Assembly (NCBI GenBank): GCA_019689555.1 | Contig: JADGHE010000039.1 | Span: 1-32,946, forward strand | DNA length: 32,946 nucleotides | Direction of reading: 5' to 3' | Source: Variibacter sp. | Lineage (GTDB): Bacteria; Pseudomonadota; Alphaproteobacteria; Rhizobiales; Xanthobacteraceae | Shown here: positions 18,179-28,303 of the stretch, piece after piece | How the letters are laid out: every line of letters begins with the position of its first letter | Position numbering within the stretch: position 1 is the stretch's first letter | Program-made: the position numbers and the translations under genes | Notes under the pieces: model-generated | What the model was told of the DNA's origin: nothing | Databases searched by the model: none | Seen by the model: the letters and a program-made list of their open reading frames with translations, nothing else

Positions 18179-19296
18179 GGCAGGGGCCTTATGTCGACGC
18201 TCGCGCCTGCGGGATAGCCTTCGCTTTCCGGCGGCACAAGTACCCAGCCGTCGGCCTGCGCGAGAGCCTGCAACGGAAAAAACGTTCCGGCGATCGGCAC
18301 GGCGCCGTTTTCGCCGCAGCGGACGAGCACGGCCTCCGCGAGCCCGATCGTCGAAACGACCTTGCGGGCGAGGATGGCCGGCAGGCTCTGTTCGGGGGCT
18401 GTCGCCCCGGTCATGTTGCGCAGAATGTGGCGCCCGACCAGGAGCCACGCCGCGAGGGCGGCGTCGAGCCGGCCGGGAAGCATGAAAACCGGGCGGCCGC
18501 CGACCTCCGCAAGCGCGGCCGTCTCTCCCGGCCGGATGCCCATGCCGTGCGCCACCACCTCGCCGAAGCCGGCGACGATCGCCACCGCGCGGTCGCCGCG
18601 CCCCTCGCCCGTGCCGCCGATGGTCATCACCGCGTCCGCCGCTTCGTCGCGCAGCGCGATCTCCAGCGTCGCGGCGGCGGTCGAGGCGCGCATGACGCAC
18701 GCCCGCCCTCCAGCCGCCTCGACGGCGGCGGCGAGCAGAGGCGCGGCGGTATCGGTCGCGGCGTCGACCTGCCGGTTGGTGCTGACGATGTTCACCCGCG
18801 GTTCGCGCACCTCCACGCGGCGAACTCCTGCGGCGCGCAGGGCCGCGATGTCGACCGCGCGCAAGGCGACGCCGGCGCGGCGCAGCGGCTCCGCCTCTCC
18901 GCCCTCCATCGCGCGCAAAATGCCTTCGCCCGGTGTCGCCGGGGCAATGGCTTCCTGTCCGCCGTGAGCGCCGATCACGGCGTCCGGCGGCAGCACGGCG
19001 TCGGTGTCGTCGGGGAGCGGGTCGCCCGCCTCCACCCAGGCGGCGCTCACGGGAACCGGCGCATAGGCGCTCGCGTCCAGGAGGAGGTCGGACCGCACGG
19101 CCCAGCCGTCGCGCAGCGCGATGGTCGGCGCAATCCGCGCCTCCGGGGCGACGTCGGCCGCGAGCACGCGCCCGGCAGCGTGATCGAGGTCAACCGTCCG
19201 CGGCGGAACCGGCCGCGCCAGCCTATCCACCGCCGCCAACACCTCGGCGAGCGGCGTCAGCTTCGCGATACGCTGCGGTGTTTCAGTAGAGGCCAT
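18175..19296 (-). CDS. Divergent MoeA-like molybdopterin-binding protein
   Basis: The 373-residue product has the MoeA order of blocks but altered active-site sequence. Kept: LDHAAGRVLAADV and LRDGWAVRSD with the conserved Asp. Changed: the usual TSGGVSVGEADY is TIGGTGEGRGDRAV, the IKPGKP loop is IRPGET, and LPGNPVS is LPGRLDAA. It may therefore bind molybdopterin or partner with the fusion protein rather than insert molybdenum itself; this is inference. ATG 19296 is preferred over a start 12 codons earlier by family fit and an AGGG just upstream. It is the first gene of the coupled pair with the MoeA-PBP fusion. Confidence 0.8.
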   Translation of the reverse strand: MASTETPQRIAKLTPLAEVLAAVDRLARPVPPRTVDLDHAAGRVLAADVAPEARIAPTIALRDGWAVRSDLLLDASAYAPVPVSAAWVEAGDPLPDDTDAVLPPDAVIGAHGGQEAIAPATPGEGILRAMEGGEAEPLRRAGVALRAVDIAALRAAGVRRVEVREPRVNIVSTNRQVDAATDTAAPLLAAAVEAAGGRACVMRASTAAATLEIALRDEAADAVMTIGGTGEGRGDRAVAIVAGFGEVVAHGMGIRPGETAALAEVGGRPVFMLPGRLDAALAAWLLVGRHILRNMTGATAPEQSLPAILARKVVSTIGLAEAVLVRCGENGAVPIAGTFFPLQALAQADGWVLVPPESEGYPAGASVDIRPLP

Positions 19297-19479
19297 CGAC
19301 CCTGTGTGCCGAATCGGCGTCCCCCTGGTCAAGGCACGGCGGCGGCGGCAAATCGGATACGGGTGCGGCGGACGGCCTCAGAACGGGCGCCTTCGTGGGC
19401 AAGGGAGGTCGTCGGTGCGGCGGGATCGGCAGCTCCTGCCCTTTTCGTCCGCGGAGAGCTGCCGCAGCGAGGGAGCGAC

Positions 19480-19872
19480 ATGGTTTGTCTCAACGTCAGA
19501 TCCGGCATCGGACGAGTCTTCAGGGGGCCGCAGCACCTGGCCGCGCCGCGATCAGGCGGTGTGCTCCTTCTCGCCATCCTGCTCGCCGGGTGCGGCGCCG
19601 ACTCGCATCTCGGCGCGCGCGCCCTTGCGGTGCAGGGAAAACACGAGTGGCAAAGCTGCGACCAGCTTTCCGGGCTGCGCAGCTCCCTCTCGAAGCGCAT
19701 CGACGAGACCACCGAGACCATGGACAAGGCGTCCCGGGATGCCGGAGGCGGGCTCGTCAACGCGACCGTGCATTGGCCGACCCTTGCGGGCCTGCAGGCG
19801 GAGCGCCGGCTCGTGGACGAGACCATGGCGGAAAAGGGCTGTCCCGGCTCGGTGGCCTCCACCGCCCGTTAG
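19480..19872 (+). CDS. Hypothetical lipoprotein
   Basis: The 130-residue product carries a lipoprotein signal: a basic N-terminus, a hydrophobic run GGVLLLAILLAGC and a lipobox LAGC with the acylated Cys near residue 39. The mature part is a short helical protein (LRSSLSKRIDETTETMDKASRDA) with two further cysteines (WQSCDQL and EKGCPG) that could form a disulfide. GAGGGA six bases before ATG 19480 supports the start. Longer open frames upstream are not convincing. It is divergent from the MoeA paralogue. I do not recognise the family; an inner- or outer-membrane-anchored periplasmic protein is the most that can be said. Confidence 0.7.
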   Translation: MVCLNVRSGIGRVFRGPQHLAAPRSGGVLLLAILLAGCGADSHLGARALAVQGKHEWQSCDQLSGLRSSLSKRIDETTETMDKASRDAGGGLVNATVHWPTLAGLQAERRLVDETMAEKGCPGSVASTAR

Positions 19873-20205
19873 CCGGCGCGCGCGAACGGAGCGGGCGCAT
19901 GTTTCGGCCCCGAAATGCCGCTGGACATATTGCGGACACGCCTGGGGCGTAATTGACCGTGCGTCGGACCGCATCTGGGGAAGGCATGCCATGCGCGACG
20001 GATCCAAGGCCTCGCCAGGCGTTCGAGACGCGCTCGCGGCCGCCGTGACAGGGCCGGCCGTCGCTCGGGCGGGGGCCGGACCGGACCTCGGCCGCTCATG
20101 CGTCCTTTACCTTCGCTTCATAGGGTGGTGACCGCCGGGGCAGCGGCCTTCGCGTCCGGGCCCCCTCGCCACAGCATGCAACCATTTCGAACGGAAAGCG
20201 TCGTC
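19873..20205. other. 333-bp intergenic region
   Basis: No convincing gene is present. A small hairpin (TTTCGG-CC-CCGAAA, about 19910-19923) follows the lipoprotein gene but lacks a T run. A 46-codon frame from ATG 19991 has a good GGGGAAGG ribosome-binding site but an unremarkable Ala/Gly-rich product. The promoter of the DUF2865 gene should lie here; no clear -35/-10 pair is seen. Confidence 0.5.
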
Positions 20206-21090
20206 ATGGCGACGCGGGATGCGGGGCAGTCCAGTGCGAGACGGAGGGAAGCAGCCGTGACCTCTCTTGTCGGCAGAAAGCTGGTCCGCCGCGCTTTCGG
20301 CGCCTTTCTGGGCGGTCTCGTCGCCGGTGTGGCGCTGCCCATCCCTTCCACGCATGCCCAGGGTTTCTTCGAGGCGCTCTTCGGCTCCCTGACGGGCGGG
20401 TTCCGCTCCTTCGGCCGCAGCTACGCCCCGGCGGAGCGCGATCCCCGGTTCGGAGCTCCGGATTACGAGCGCGAGCGCCCGGCCGTGGAGGCCCGGGAGA
20501 GCGGAACCATGTGCGTGAGGCTGTGCGACGGCCGCCACTTCCCGGTTCCCCGGGCGGTGAACGGCGTCGCGCTCAATCCCGCCAAGGTGTGCAGCAGTCT
20601 CTGCCCGGCGGCGCAGACCCAGGTCTTTCACGGGAGCAATCCCGCCCATGCGGTGAGCGCCGACGGCACCCGCTACACGGACCTCGAGAATGCGTTCGTC
20701 TATCGCGAACGCGTCGTTCCCAACTGCTCATGCACGGGGCAAGGCCCGGGCGGGCTCGCCCAGATCGACATCGAGTCGGATCCGACCCTGCGGGCCGGCG
20801 ACATCGTCGCCACGCCGACAGGCCTGACGATCTTCAGGGGTTCGAGCGCCTTCCCCTACAAGAGTGCCGATTTCACGCCCATCGACAGCTTCGCCAGGGT
20901 CAATGCGGATCTGCGGCGCAAGCTCTCGACCATCAAGGTCGATCCGACCGCGACGCCCGCGACGCCGGTCCAGTCGCTCGCGAACGCCGAGGAGCAAAAG
21001 CCGGCGAGCAGGCCGCGGCGCAGGGCGCCGCCGCCCGCCGAGGACGAGGTGGGCGCCGCGTCGTTTCCGCCGGACCATTGGTTCCGCTAG
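20206..21090 (+). CDS. DUF2865 domain-containing exported protein
   Basis: The protein has 294 residues. An N-terminal signal-like segment (VRRAFGAFLGGLVAGVALP..STHA-QG) is followed by the Cys-rich DUF2865 core at about 90-250: MCVRLCDGRHFPVP, KVCSSLCPAAQTQVFHG, YTDLENAFVYRERVV, NCSCTGQGPGGLAQIDIE and DPTLRAGDIVATPTGLTIF. The six cysteines probably form disulfides in the periplasm. The tail is Pro/Arg-rich and disordered. DUF2865 proteins are found mainly in Hyphomicrobiales; their function is unknown. ATG 20206 has GGAAAG eight bases upstream; a GTG near 20258 (VTSLVGRK) would give a tighter signal peptide. Its TAG shares a CTAG tetranucleotide with the TAG of the converging flavoprotein gene. 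Confidence 0.85.
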   Translation: MATRDAGQSSARRREAAVTSLVGRKLVRRAFGAFLGGLVAGVALPIPSTHAQGFFEALFGSLTGGFRSFGRSYAPAERDPRFGAPDYERERPAVEARESGTMCVRLCDGRHFPVPRAVNGVALNPAKVCSSLCPAAQTQVFHGSNPAHAVSADGTRYTDLENAFVYRERVVPNCSCTGQGPGGLAQIDIESDPTLRAGDIVATPTGLTIFRGSSAFPYKSADFTPIDSFARVNADLRRKLSTIKVDPTATPATPVQSLANAEEQKPASRPRRRAPPPAEDEVGAASFPPDHWFR

Positions 21091-22181
21091 GCCAGAAGCG
21101 CCGCCACCACGTCGTCGGCGATCGAGAGCGCGCTGGTGAGCCCGGGCGACTCGATTCCGAACAGATGGACGAGGCCGGATACGCCGTGCTGGGCGGGCGT
21201 GTCGATGACGAAGTCCGCCGGCGGCTCGCCCGGCCCGGTGAGCTTCGGACGAATGCCGGCATAATCGGGAACGAGCGATCCGTCCGGCAGGCCCGGCCAG
21301 TAGGTGCGGATGCGGGCGTAGAAGGAGTCGGCGCGGGCGGGATCGACCGCGTAGTTCTCCTCCGCGATCCACTCGACGTCCGGGCCGAACCGCATGCGGC
21401 CGGCAAGATCGAGCGTGACGTGGATGCCGAGCCCCCCGTCGACCGGCGCGGGATAAATGAGGCGCGAGAAAACGGGCCGGCCCGCATAGCCGAAATAGTT
21501 TCCCTTCGCCATGACGAGGCGCGGCACTCGGGCCGCGGGATAACCCTCCGTGGCGCGCGCAAGCGCCGGCGCGGCAAGCCCCGCGGCGTTGACCACGGCG
21601 TCCACCTCGAGTGTGCCCGACTCCTCGCCGCCGAACCGGACCTCCCAGCCGCCGGCGCGGGGCGCGAGCCCCTCGATGCGCGTGCCGAAGGCCACCGCGC
21701 CGCCGCGGTCTTCGAGGTCGCCCTGCAGCGCCAGCATGAACGCATGGCTGTCGACGATCCCGGTGTGGAGCGAATGCACCGCCGCAAGGCAGGCGAGCGC
21801 CGGCTCCAGCGCCTTGACCTCGTCGCCGTCGATCAGCCTCAGGTCCTCGACGCCGTTGAGCAGCCCCTGCTTGTAGATCGACTCGATCTTGGCGAGCTCG
21901 GCGGGGTTCGTTGCGACGATCAGCTTGCCGCATCGCCTGTACGGCACCCCGTGGGCATCGCAGTAGGTGTAGAGCAGCCGTCGCCCGCGGATGCAGTGGC
22001 GGGCCCGCAGGGAGTCCGCCGGATAGTACATGCCGCCGTGGACGACCTCGCTGTTGCGCGAGGAGATGCCGTTGCCGATGCCGTGCGTCGCCTCGGCGAC
22101 GATCACCTCATGGCCCGCAAGGGCCGCGGCGCGCGCCACCGCCAGTCCGACCACGCCTGCGCCGACGACGAGGACCTGCAT
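21087..22181 (-). CDS. FAD-dependent oxidoreductase, L-2-hydroxyglutarate oxidase (LhgO)-like
   Basis: The 364-residue flavoprotein belongs to the DAO fold. It begins with the dinucleotide-binding motif VLVVGAGVVGLAVARAAALAG and EVIVAEA. SSRNSEVVHGGMYYP is the pattern of the L-2-hydroxyglutarate oxidase/dehydrogenase group. Later blocks are DAVVNAAGLAAPALA, GNYFGYAGRPVFSRLIYP, GGLGIHVTLDLAGRMRFGPD, GIRPKLTGPGEPPADF and HLFGIESPGLTSALSIADDV. The likely reaction is oxidation of L-2-hydroxyglutarate to 2-oxoglutarate with electrons passed to oxygen or the respiratory chain. Related 2-hydroxyacid oxidases cannot be excluded. ATG 22181 places the Rossmann motif at the N-terminus; ATG 22199 is possible. 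The gene lies about 120 bp beyond pckA in the same direction and may be cotranscribed with it. Confidence 0.87.
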   Translation of the reverse strand: MQVLVVGAGVVGLAVARAAALAGHEVIVAEATHGIGNGISSRNSEVVHGGMYYPADSLRARHCIRGRRLLYTYCDAHGVPYRRCGKLIVATNPAELAKIESIYKQGLLNGVEDLRLIDGDEVKALEPALACLAAVHSLHTGIVDSHAFMLALQGDLEDRGGAVAFGTRIEGLAPRAGGWEVRFGGEESGTLEVDAVVNAAGLAAPALARATEGYPAARVPRLVMAKGNYFGYAGRPVFSRLIYPAPVDGGLGIHVTLDLAGRMRFGPDVEWIAEENYAVDPARADSFYARIRTYWPGLPDGSLVPDYAGIRPKLTGPGEPPADFVIDTPAQHGVSGLVHLFGIESPGLTSALSIADDVVAALLA

Positions 22182-22300
22182 GCGCGCGCCATGCTCCAAC
22201 CGTCACGCGCGGGGGGGGCCCGCGCATCCATCCGCTGCGGCCGCAGCCATTCGGTATGATGGATTGCCGGCGCGAGGCCGGCAACGACGCCCGGGCGGGA

Positions 22301-23914
<1,614 letters not shown>

Positions 23915-24166
23915 GGAATCCTCCGAGAACTGGACGGCCGGCTGTCACCGCACCGGTCCGCCGCTCCTTGCCGCCCGTCCATAGCCGCGGCCCTGCGCGC
24001 GGCATGCGCTGCGAGCGATGGGGACCATAATCACGATCCGCGCGCGATGCCAAGCCTCGGACATCATTGCGATTTATGTGCACCGCCGCATTTGATGGAT
24101 GAGACATCAGGGCGGGCTCCGCGGGCGGTTCCGCACAGCCCACGGAGCCGCCGGGCCGGGGGCGGT

Positions 24167-24901
24167 TCAGCCCGCCCGCGCGGCCACGGCCAGCCGCTTC
24201 AGCGTCTGCCGCAATTCGGAAGGGCTGTGAACAGGTTGGGCGAACGGCAAGCGCAGCGCCGTGCGGCCGCACTGCAGCTCCAGTCCCTCCGGGTCGCAGC
24301 CGACGCAGCGCCAGGCCCCGTCCTCCGCGCCGAGCAGACGGGTGGCATAGAGCCGCAGGGCGTCCGCGTGGTCTTCGTTCATGTGGGCGCAGATGTCGGC
24401 CTCCGCCGCGATGAGCCCCTCGGCGGAGCGGACGTCCGTGAGCAGCTGCTCGACGGTGAGATCGACGATGCGGCCGAACCCGGCGACGAGATGGGCTCCC
24501 TTGATCGCGATCCGGTAGAAAGCGAAATCCTTGAAATCCACGAAGGCCGCGGCCTCCGGCTGGCGGGCGAGATAGCGCCGGCGGGCCTCGGGGTCGTCGG
24601 TGCGCGCGGCGGTTCCCATCAGCATGATGCGCGCGCCCTCGAGCGGGTCTCCGGGCTTGCGTTCGTCCACCATCAGGGAGACCCGCGGATCGGCGAGGAT
24701 GTTCTTCGTGTGCACGGCAAGCTGCGACAGCAGCAGGAGCGGCGCGCCGTCGGCCGCCGTCGCCACGTTGACGAGCGAGCAGTAGGGGTCGCCGGTTCCC
24801 GCCATCAACGTCGCAAGCGCGCCCGTGCGCGCCTCCCGCAGCAGCTTCTTGGCCGCCCGCTGCGGATCGAAGCCCGTGTCCGGTTTCACTGTGCTCTCCA
24901 T
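24167..24901 (-). CDS. HugZ-like pyridoxamine-phosphate-oxidase-fold protein with DUF2470
   Basis: This soluble protein has 244 residues. The N-terminal two thirds are a split-barrel flavin/PNPOx fold (GALATLMAGTGDPYCSLVNV, LLLLSQLAVHTKNI, DPRVSLMVDERKPGDPL, DFAFYRIAIKGAHLVAGFGRI). The C-terminal DUF2470 domain contains EADICAHMNEDHADALRLYA, the His-rich segment conserved in HugZ-type haem oxygenases and related proteins. HugZ members bind or degrade haem, but other members of this architecture are uncharacterised, so a role in haem or flavin handling is only likely. The frame opens 20 codons upstream; ATG 24901 gives the family-like start MESTVKPDTGFDPQRAAKKLL without a strong ribosome-binding site. 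The gene lies upstream of pckA on the same strand, divergent from chvI. Confidence 0.85.
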   Translation of the reverse strand: MESTVKPDTGFDPQRAAKKLLREARTGALATLMAGTGDPYCSLVNVATAADGAPLLLLSQLAVHTKNILADPRVSLMVDERKPGDPLEGARIMLMGTAARTDDPEARRRYLARQPEAAAFVDFKDFAFYRIAIKGAHLVAGFGRIVDLTVEQLLTDVRSAEGLIAAEADICAHMNEDHADALRLYATRLLGAEDGAWRCVGCDPEGLELQCGRTALRLPFAQPVHSPSELRQTLKRLAVAARAG

Positions 24902-25150
24902 TGCGCTGAGATCAAAGACGGCGCGTTCCTGCACCAGGACGGCAGCGGCCGGCCAGAGCAAACGGTTTGCATCTGCGGCGCGGGCCCTCTAGTATGCCCG
25001 AAGGTTCGCCGGATGGTTGCGCGCGTGGCCGCAGGGGGTTGACGCCCCGGGCCATAAGCGGTTTGTTGCAGTGCGGGACCGTCACATTTCGGCCCAGCTT
25101 TGCAGGCTTGAAGACCCCTGCCGCAATGCCACAGACCGAAGGGAAGGCTC

Positions 25151-25852
25151 ATGCCGACCATCGCTCTCGTCGATGACGACCGTAATATCCTGACCTCGGT
25201 GTCCATCGCGCTCGAAGCCGAGGGATACCGGATCATGACGTATACGGACGGCTCCTCGGCGCTTGAGGGCTTCAAGTCGAGCCCGCCGGACCTCGCCATC
25301 CTCGACATCAAGATGCCGCGGATGGACGGCATGGAAATGCTGCGGCGGCTCCGCCAGAAGTCCGACGTGCCCGTGATCTTCCTCACGTCGAAGGACGAGG
25401 AGATCGACGAGCTGTTCGGCCTCAAGATGGGCGCGGACGACTTCATCCGGAAGCCGTTCTCCCAACGGCTGCTCGTGGAGCGCGTCAAGGCCGTGCTGCG
25501 CCGGGCGACTCCGAAGGACGGCGCGGCGGCCAAGGAGTCGGACTCCAGCAAGGTGCTGGAGCGCGGCCATCTGCGCATGGATCCGGAGCGCCACACCTGC
25601 ACGTGGAAATCCGAGCCGGTGACGCTCACCGTGACGGAATTCCTCATCCTGCAGTCGTTGGCGTCGCGGCCGGGCGTGGTCAAGAGCCGCAATGCGCTCA
25701 TGGACGCCGCCTACGACGACCAGGTCTACGTCGACGATCGGACGATCGACAGCCACATCAAGCGTCTGCGCAAGAAGTTCAAGGCGGTTGACGAAGCGTT
25801 CGATATGATCGAGACCCTCTACGGGGTCGGATATCGTTTCAAAGAAGCCTGA
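25151..25852 (+). CDS. chvI: Response regulator ChvI, OmpR family
   Basis: The 233-residue transcription factor has a receiver domain at 1-120 and an OmpR-type winged helix at about 135-233. The acidic pocket (VDDDRN), the phosphoacceptor Asp52 ([16 protein letters not shown]), Thr in FLTSKDEE and Lys in FIRKPFS are all present. The DNA-binding part contains [17 protein letters not shown] and [17 protein letters not shown]. Its partner chvG begins 101 bp downstream. In Hyphomicrobiales ChvI with ChvG and the periplasmic inhibitor ExoR controls the response to acid, envelope stress, exopolysaccharide and host association. AAGGGAAGG precedes ATG 25151. The 249 bp shared with the HugZ-like gene should hold both promoters. 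Confidence 0.95.
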   Translation: MPTIALVDDDRNILTSVSIALEAEGYRIMTYTDGSSALEGFKSSPPDLAILDIKMPRMDGMEMLRRLRQKSDVPVIFLTSKDEEIDELFGLKMGADDFIRKPFSQRLLVERVKAVLRRATPKDGAAAKESDSSKVLERGHLRMDPERHTCTWKSEPVTLTVTEFLILQSLASRPGVVKSRNALMDAAYDDQVYVDDRTIDSHIKRLRKKFKAVDEAFDMIETLYGVGYRFKEA

Positions 25853-25953
25853 GGCGGGGCGGCCCCACAGCAGCGTGCGGCGCGGTGTGCGCGCGTAGAG
25901 CCGGATGAACGCAACGGCCGCACGCGAACAGCCAGTGTGGGATTGCAACCACG

Positions 25954-27768
25954 GTGCTCGACCGAACCTCAGAACTCGACCGAACGTCAGACTACCCCTC
26001 TGCGGTCGCCGAGATCGAGCAGCGCGGCGAGCATGTGGCGCACGACGCGGCGGCCGCCGCCGCGTCGCCGATCAGCCTGCCGCGCCGCGTCTGGCGCTTC
26101 CTGCTCGCGCAGATCTTTTCGAGCCTCACGCGACGCATCGTCTTCCTCAACGTCGCGGGCCTGCTCGCGCTCGTCATCGGCATTCTCTATCTCTCGCAGT
26201 TCCGTGCCGGGCTGATCGACGCGCGCGTGCAGAGCCTGCTGGTCCAGGGCGAGATCATCGCCGGCGCCATCGCGGCCTCGGCGACGGTCGAGACCAACGC
26301 CATCACCATCGACCCTGACAAGCTGCTCGAGCTGCAGACCGGCGAAAGCTACGGGCCCGTCGACGAGCCGTTCTCGTCGCTGGAGTTCCCGATCAATCCC
26401 GAGCGCGTCGCGCCGGTGCTGCGCCGGCTGATCTCCCCGACCAACACGCGCGCCCGCATCTACGACAAGGACGGCGTTCTCGTGGTCGACAGCCGCAGCT
26501 TGTTCGGACGCGGCGACGTGCTGCGCTTCGACCTGCCGGCGCCCAATGCCGAGCAGCCCGGCCTGTTCGAGCGGATGTGGCACGCGTTTCGCACCTGGTT
26601 CGGCCGCGGCGACCTGCCGATCTACAAGGAGCTCGGCGCCGAGAACGGCAAGGGCTATCCGGAAGTGGCGATGGCCCTCGCGGGGCAGAAGGCGAGCGTG
26701 GTGCGCGTCAACGACCGGGGCGAGGTGATCGTTTCCGTGGCCGTGCCGGTGCAACGGTTCCGCGCGGTGCGCGGCGCGTTGCTGCTGTCGACCCAGGGCG
26801 GGGACATCGACAATATGGTGGAGGCCGAACGGCTCGCCATCGTCAAGCTGTTCCTCATCGCCGCGAGCGTGATGGTGGTGCTCTCGGTGCTGCTCGCCGG
26901 CACGATCGCGGGGCCCGTGCGGCGCCTCGCGGACGCCGCCGAGCGGGTGCGCTACCGCATCCGCACGCGGGTCGAGATTCCCGATTTCACGGACCGGCGT
27001 GACGAGATCGGGCACCTCTCGGGCGCGCTGCGCGACATGACGCGGGCGCTCTACAGCCGCATCGAGGCGATCGAGAGCTTCGCGGCGGACGTGGCGCACG
27101 AGCTCAAGAATCCGCTGACCTCGCTGCGCTCGGCGGTCGAGACCATGCCGCTCGCCCGCACCGAGGAAAGCCGGCGGCGGCTGCTCTCCGTCATCCAGCA
27201 CGACGTCAATCGCCTCGACCGTCTGATCTCGGACATTTCCGATGCGAGCCGCCTCGACGCCGAACTTCAGCGGCAGGACGCCGCGCCGGTCGACATCGCG
27301 CGGCTGCTCACCACGGTCGTCGGCGTCGCCAACGAGGTGAAGTGCGCCAACGTCCCGATCCAGTTGACGATCGAGGGCGATCCCCGCCAGCTCGTCGTCT
27401 CGGGGCACGACTCCCGCCTCGGCCAAGTGGTCGACAACTTGATCGCCAATGCCCGGTCCTTCTCCCCGCCCGGGGCCAGCGTGCGCGTGACGTGCCGGCG
27501 CGTGCGCGACCAGGTCGAGATCGTCGTGGACGACGAAGGGCCCGGTATCCGGCCCGACGCGCTCGAGCGCATCTTCGAGCGCTTCTACACCGACCGGCCG
27601 GAGCAGGGCTTCGGCCAGAACTCCGGGCTCGGGCTCTCCATCTCCAAGCAGATCGTCGAGGCCCACGGAGGGCGCATCTGGGCCGAGAACCGCACGGCCG
27701 AAAACCCGGCCGGCGGGGAGCCGCGGGTGCTCGGGGCGCGGTTTGTCGTTCGCCTGCCCGCGGTGTAA
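25954..27768 (+). CDS. chvG: Sensor histidine kinase ChvG
   Basis: This is a 604-residue inner-membrane kinase. It has a cytoplasmic N-terminal tail of about 60 residues, TM1 (RRIVFLNVAGLLALVIGILY), a periplasmic sensor of about 200 residues, and TM2 (LFLIAASVMVVLSVLLAGTI). A HAMP linker follows, then the H-box FAADVAHELKNPLTSLRSA with phosphorylated His382, and the ATPase boxes N (QVVDNLIANARSFSP), G1 (VDDEGPGI), F (ERFYT) and G2 (NSGLGLSISKQIVEAHGG). All catalytic boxes are intact. It phosphorylates ChvI. The start is GTG 25954, giving a tail that begins with a short duplicated motif (LDRTSE/LDRTSD); no strong ribosome-binding site decides it. hprK begins 12 bp downstream, linking envelope sensing with the PTS genes. 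Confidence 0.94.
   Translation: MLDRTSELDRTSDYPSAVAEIEQRGEHVAHDAAAAAASPISLPRRVWRFLLAQIFSSLTRRIVFLNVAGLLALVIGILYLSQFRAGLIDARVQSLLVQGEIIAGAIAASATVETNAITIDPDKLLELQTGESYGPVDEPFSSLEFPINPERVAPVLRRLISPTNTRARIYDKDGVLVVDSRSLFGRGDVLRFDLPAPNAEQPGLFERMWHAFRTWFGRGDLPIYKELGAENGKGYPEVAMALAGQKASVVRVNDRGEVIVSVAVPVQRFRAVRGALLLSTQGGDIDNMVEAERLAIVKLFLIAASVMVVLSVLLAGTIAGPVRRLADAAERVRYRIRTRVEIPDFTDRRDEIGHLSGALRDMTRALYSRIEAIESFAADVAHELKNPLTSLRSAVETMPLARTEESRRRLLSVIQHDVNRLDRLISDISDASRLDAELQRQDAAPVDIARLLTTVVGVANEVKCANVPIQLTIEGDPRQLVVSGHDSRLGQVVDNLIANARSFSPPGASVRVTCRRVRDQVEIVVDDEGPGIRPDALERIFERFYTDRPEQGFGQNSGLGLSISKQIVEAHGGRIWAENRTAENPAGGEPRVLGARFVVRLPAV
25957..25992 (+). repeat. Two 18-bp tandem copies at the 5' end of chvG
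   Basis: The unit CTCGACCGAACCTCAGAA (25957-25974) is repeated at 25975-25992 with two changes. In frame it encodes LDRTSE then LDRTSD. Because the unit is six codons, copy-number change would keep the frame and only lengthen the cytoplasmic tail. Confidence 0.85.
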
Positions 27769-27780
27769 GGCGCAGGACCG

Positions 27781-28224
27781 GTGAGCAGCACGATCCACGC
27801 CTCCGCTGCGCTCGTGGGCCCCCGGGCGGTCTTGATCCGGGGGCCTGCCGGGTCCGGCAAATCGCAGCTCGTCCTCGCCTTGCTCGCGGCAGCGAGGACC
27901 GGCCTCCTGCCGTTCGCGCGGCTCGTCACGGACGACCGCGCGATCGTCGAGCCGGTCAACGGCCGCTTGCTGGTGCGGCCGCCGGAGGCGCTCGCGGGAC
28001 TGGTCGAGATCCGCGGGCTCGGCGTTCGGCGGATCCCCTACGAGCCCCTGGCGGTCGTCGGCTGGGTGGTCGACCTCGACGCTTCGGATGCCGAACGACT
28101 GCCCGAGCCGCCGTCCGAGACCACCATCGGAGGGGTCGTGCTGCCGCGGCTCGCTCTGCCGCGCGGCGCTGCGCCGCTGTCGGCGGTGCTTGCCGCGATA
28201 GGAGCAATTGGAGTAGAGCGGTGA
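27781..28224 (+). CDS. hprK: HPr kinase/phosphorylase, short alphaproteobacterial form
   Basis: The 147-residue protein corresponds to the catalytic C-terminal domain only. The P-loop is RGPAGSGKSQLVLALL (Walker A 21-28), the acidic motif is LVTDDRAIVEP, and the HprK signature is LVEIRGLGVRRIPYE. The N-terminal domain of the Firmicutes enzyme is missing, as is usual in Alphaproteobacteria. It phosphorylates a serine of HPr using ATP and can reverse the reaction, tuning the PTS relay to metabolic state. The start is GTG 27781, 12 bp after chvG, with GGACC just upstream; cotranscription with chvIG is likely. 136 bp separate it from the EIIA gene, including a long stem covering that gene's start. 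Confidence 0.92.
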   Translation: MSSTIHASAALVGPRAVLIRGPAGSGKSQLVLALLAAARTGLLPFARLVTDDRAIVEPVNGRLLVRPPEALAGLVEIRGLGVRRIPYEPLAVVGWVVDLDASDAERLPEPPSETTIGGVVLPRLALPRGAAPLSAVLAAIGAIGVER

Positions 28225-28303
28225 CCCGCCGCGCTGGTTCTCATTGCGGTGCAGCATCGGTGCAGCCGTTGCAAAACGCCCTTGCATTGCATTTTCGGAT
28301 GGT

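Noticed and set aside
19991-20131. 46-codon frame with a good ribosome-binding site before the DUF2865 gene
   Set aside because: The product is Ala/Gly-rich with no signal peptide or motif; one Shine-Dalgarno-like sequence is not enough in such GC-rich DNA.
24115-24149. Inverted repeat GGCTCCG ... CGGAGCC between pckA and the HugZ-like gene
   Set aside because: It is placed like a terminator for the HugZ-like gene, but it has a 21-base loop, no T run, and arms expected by chance in this GC content.
25987-28287. Open minus-strand frame of 766 codons opposite chvG and hprK
   Set aside because: The complementary frame encodes ChvG and HprK with all catalytic motifs; the antisense product is Arg/His/Asp-rich noise.
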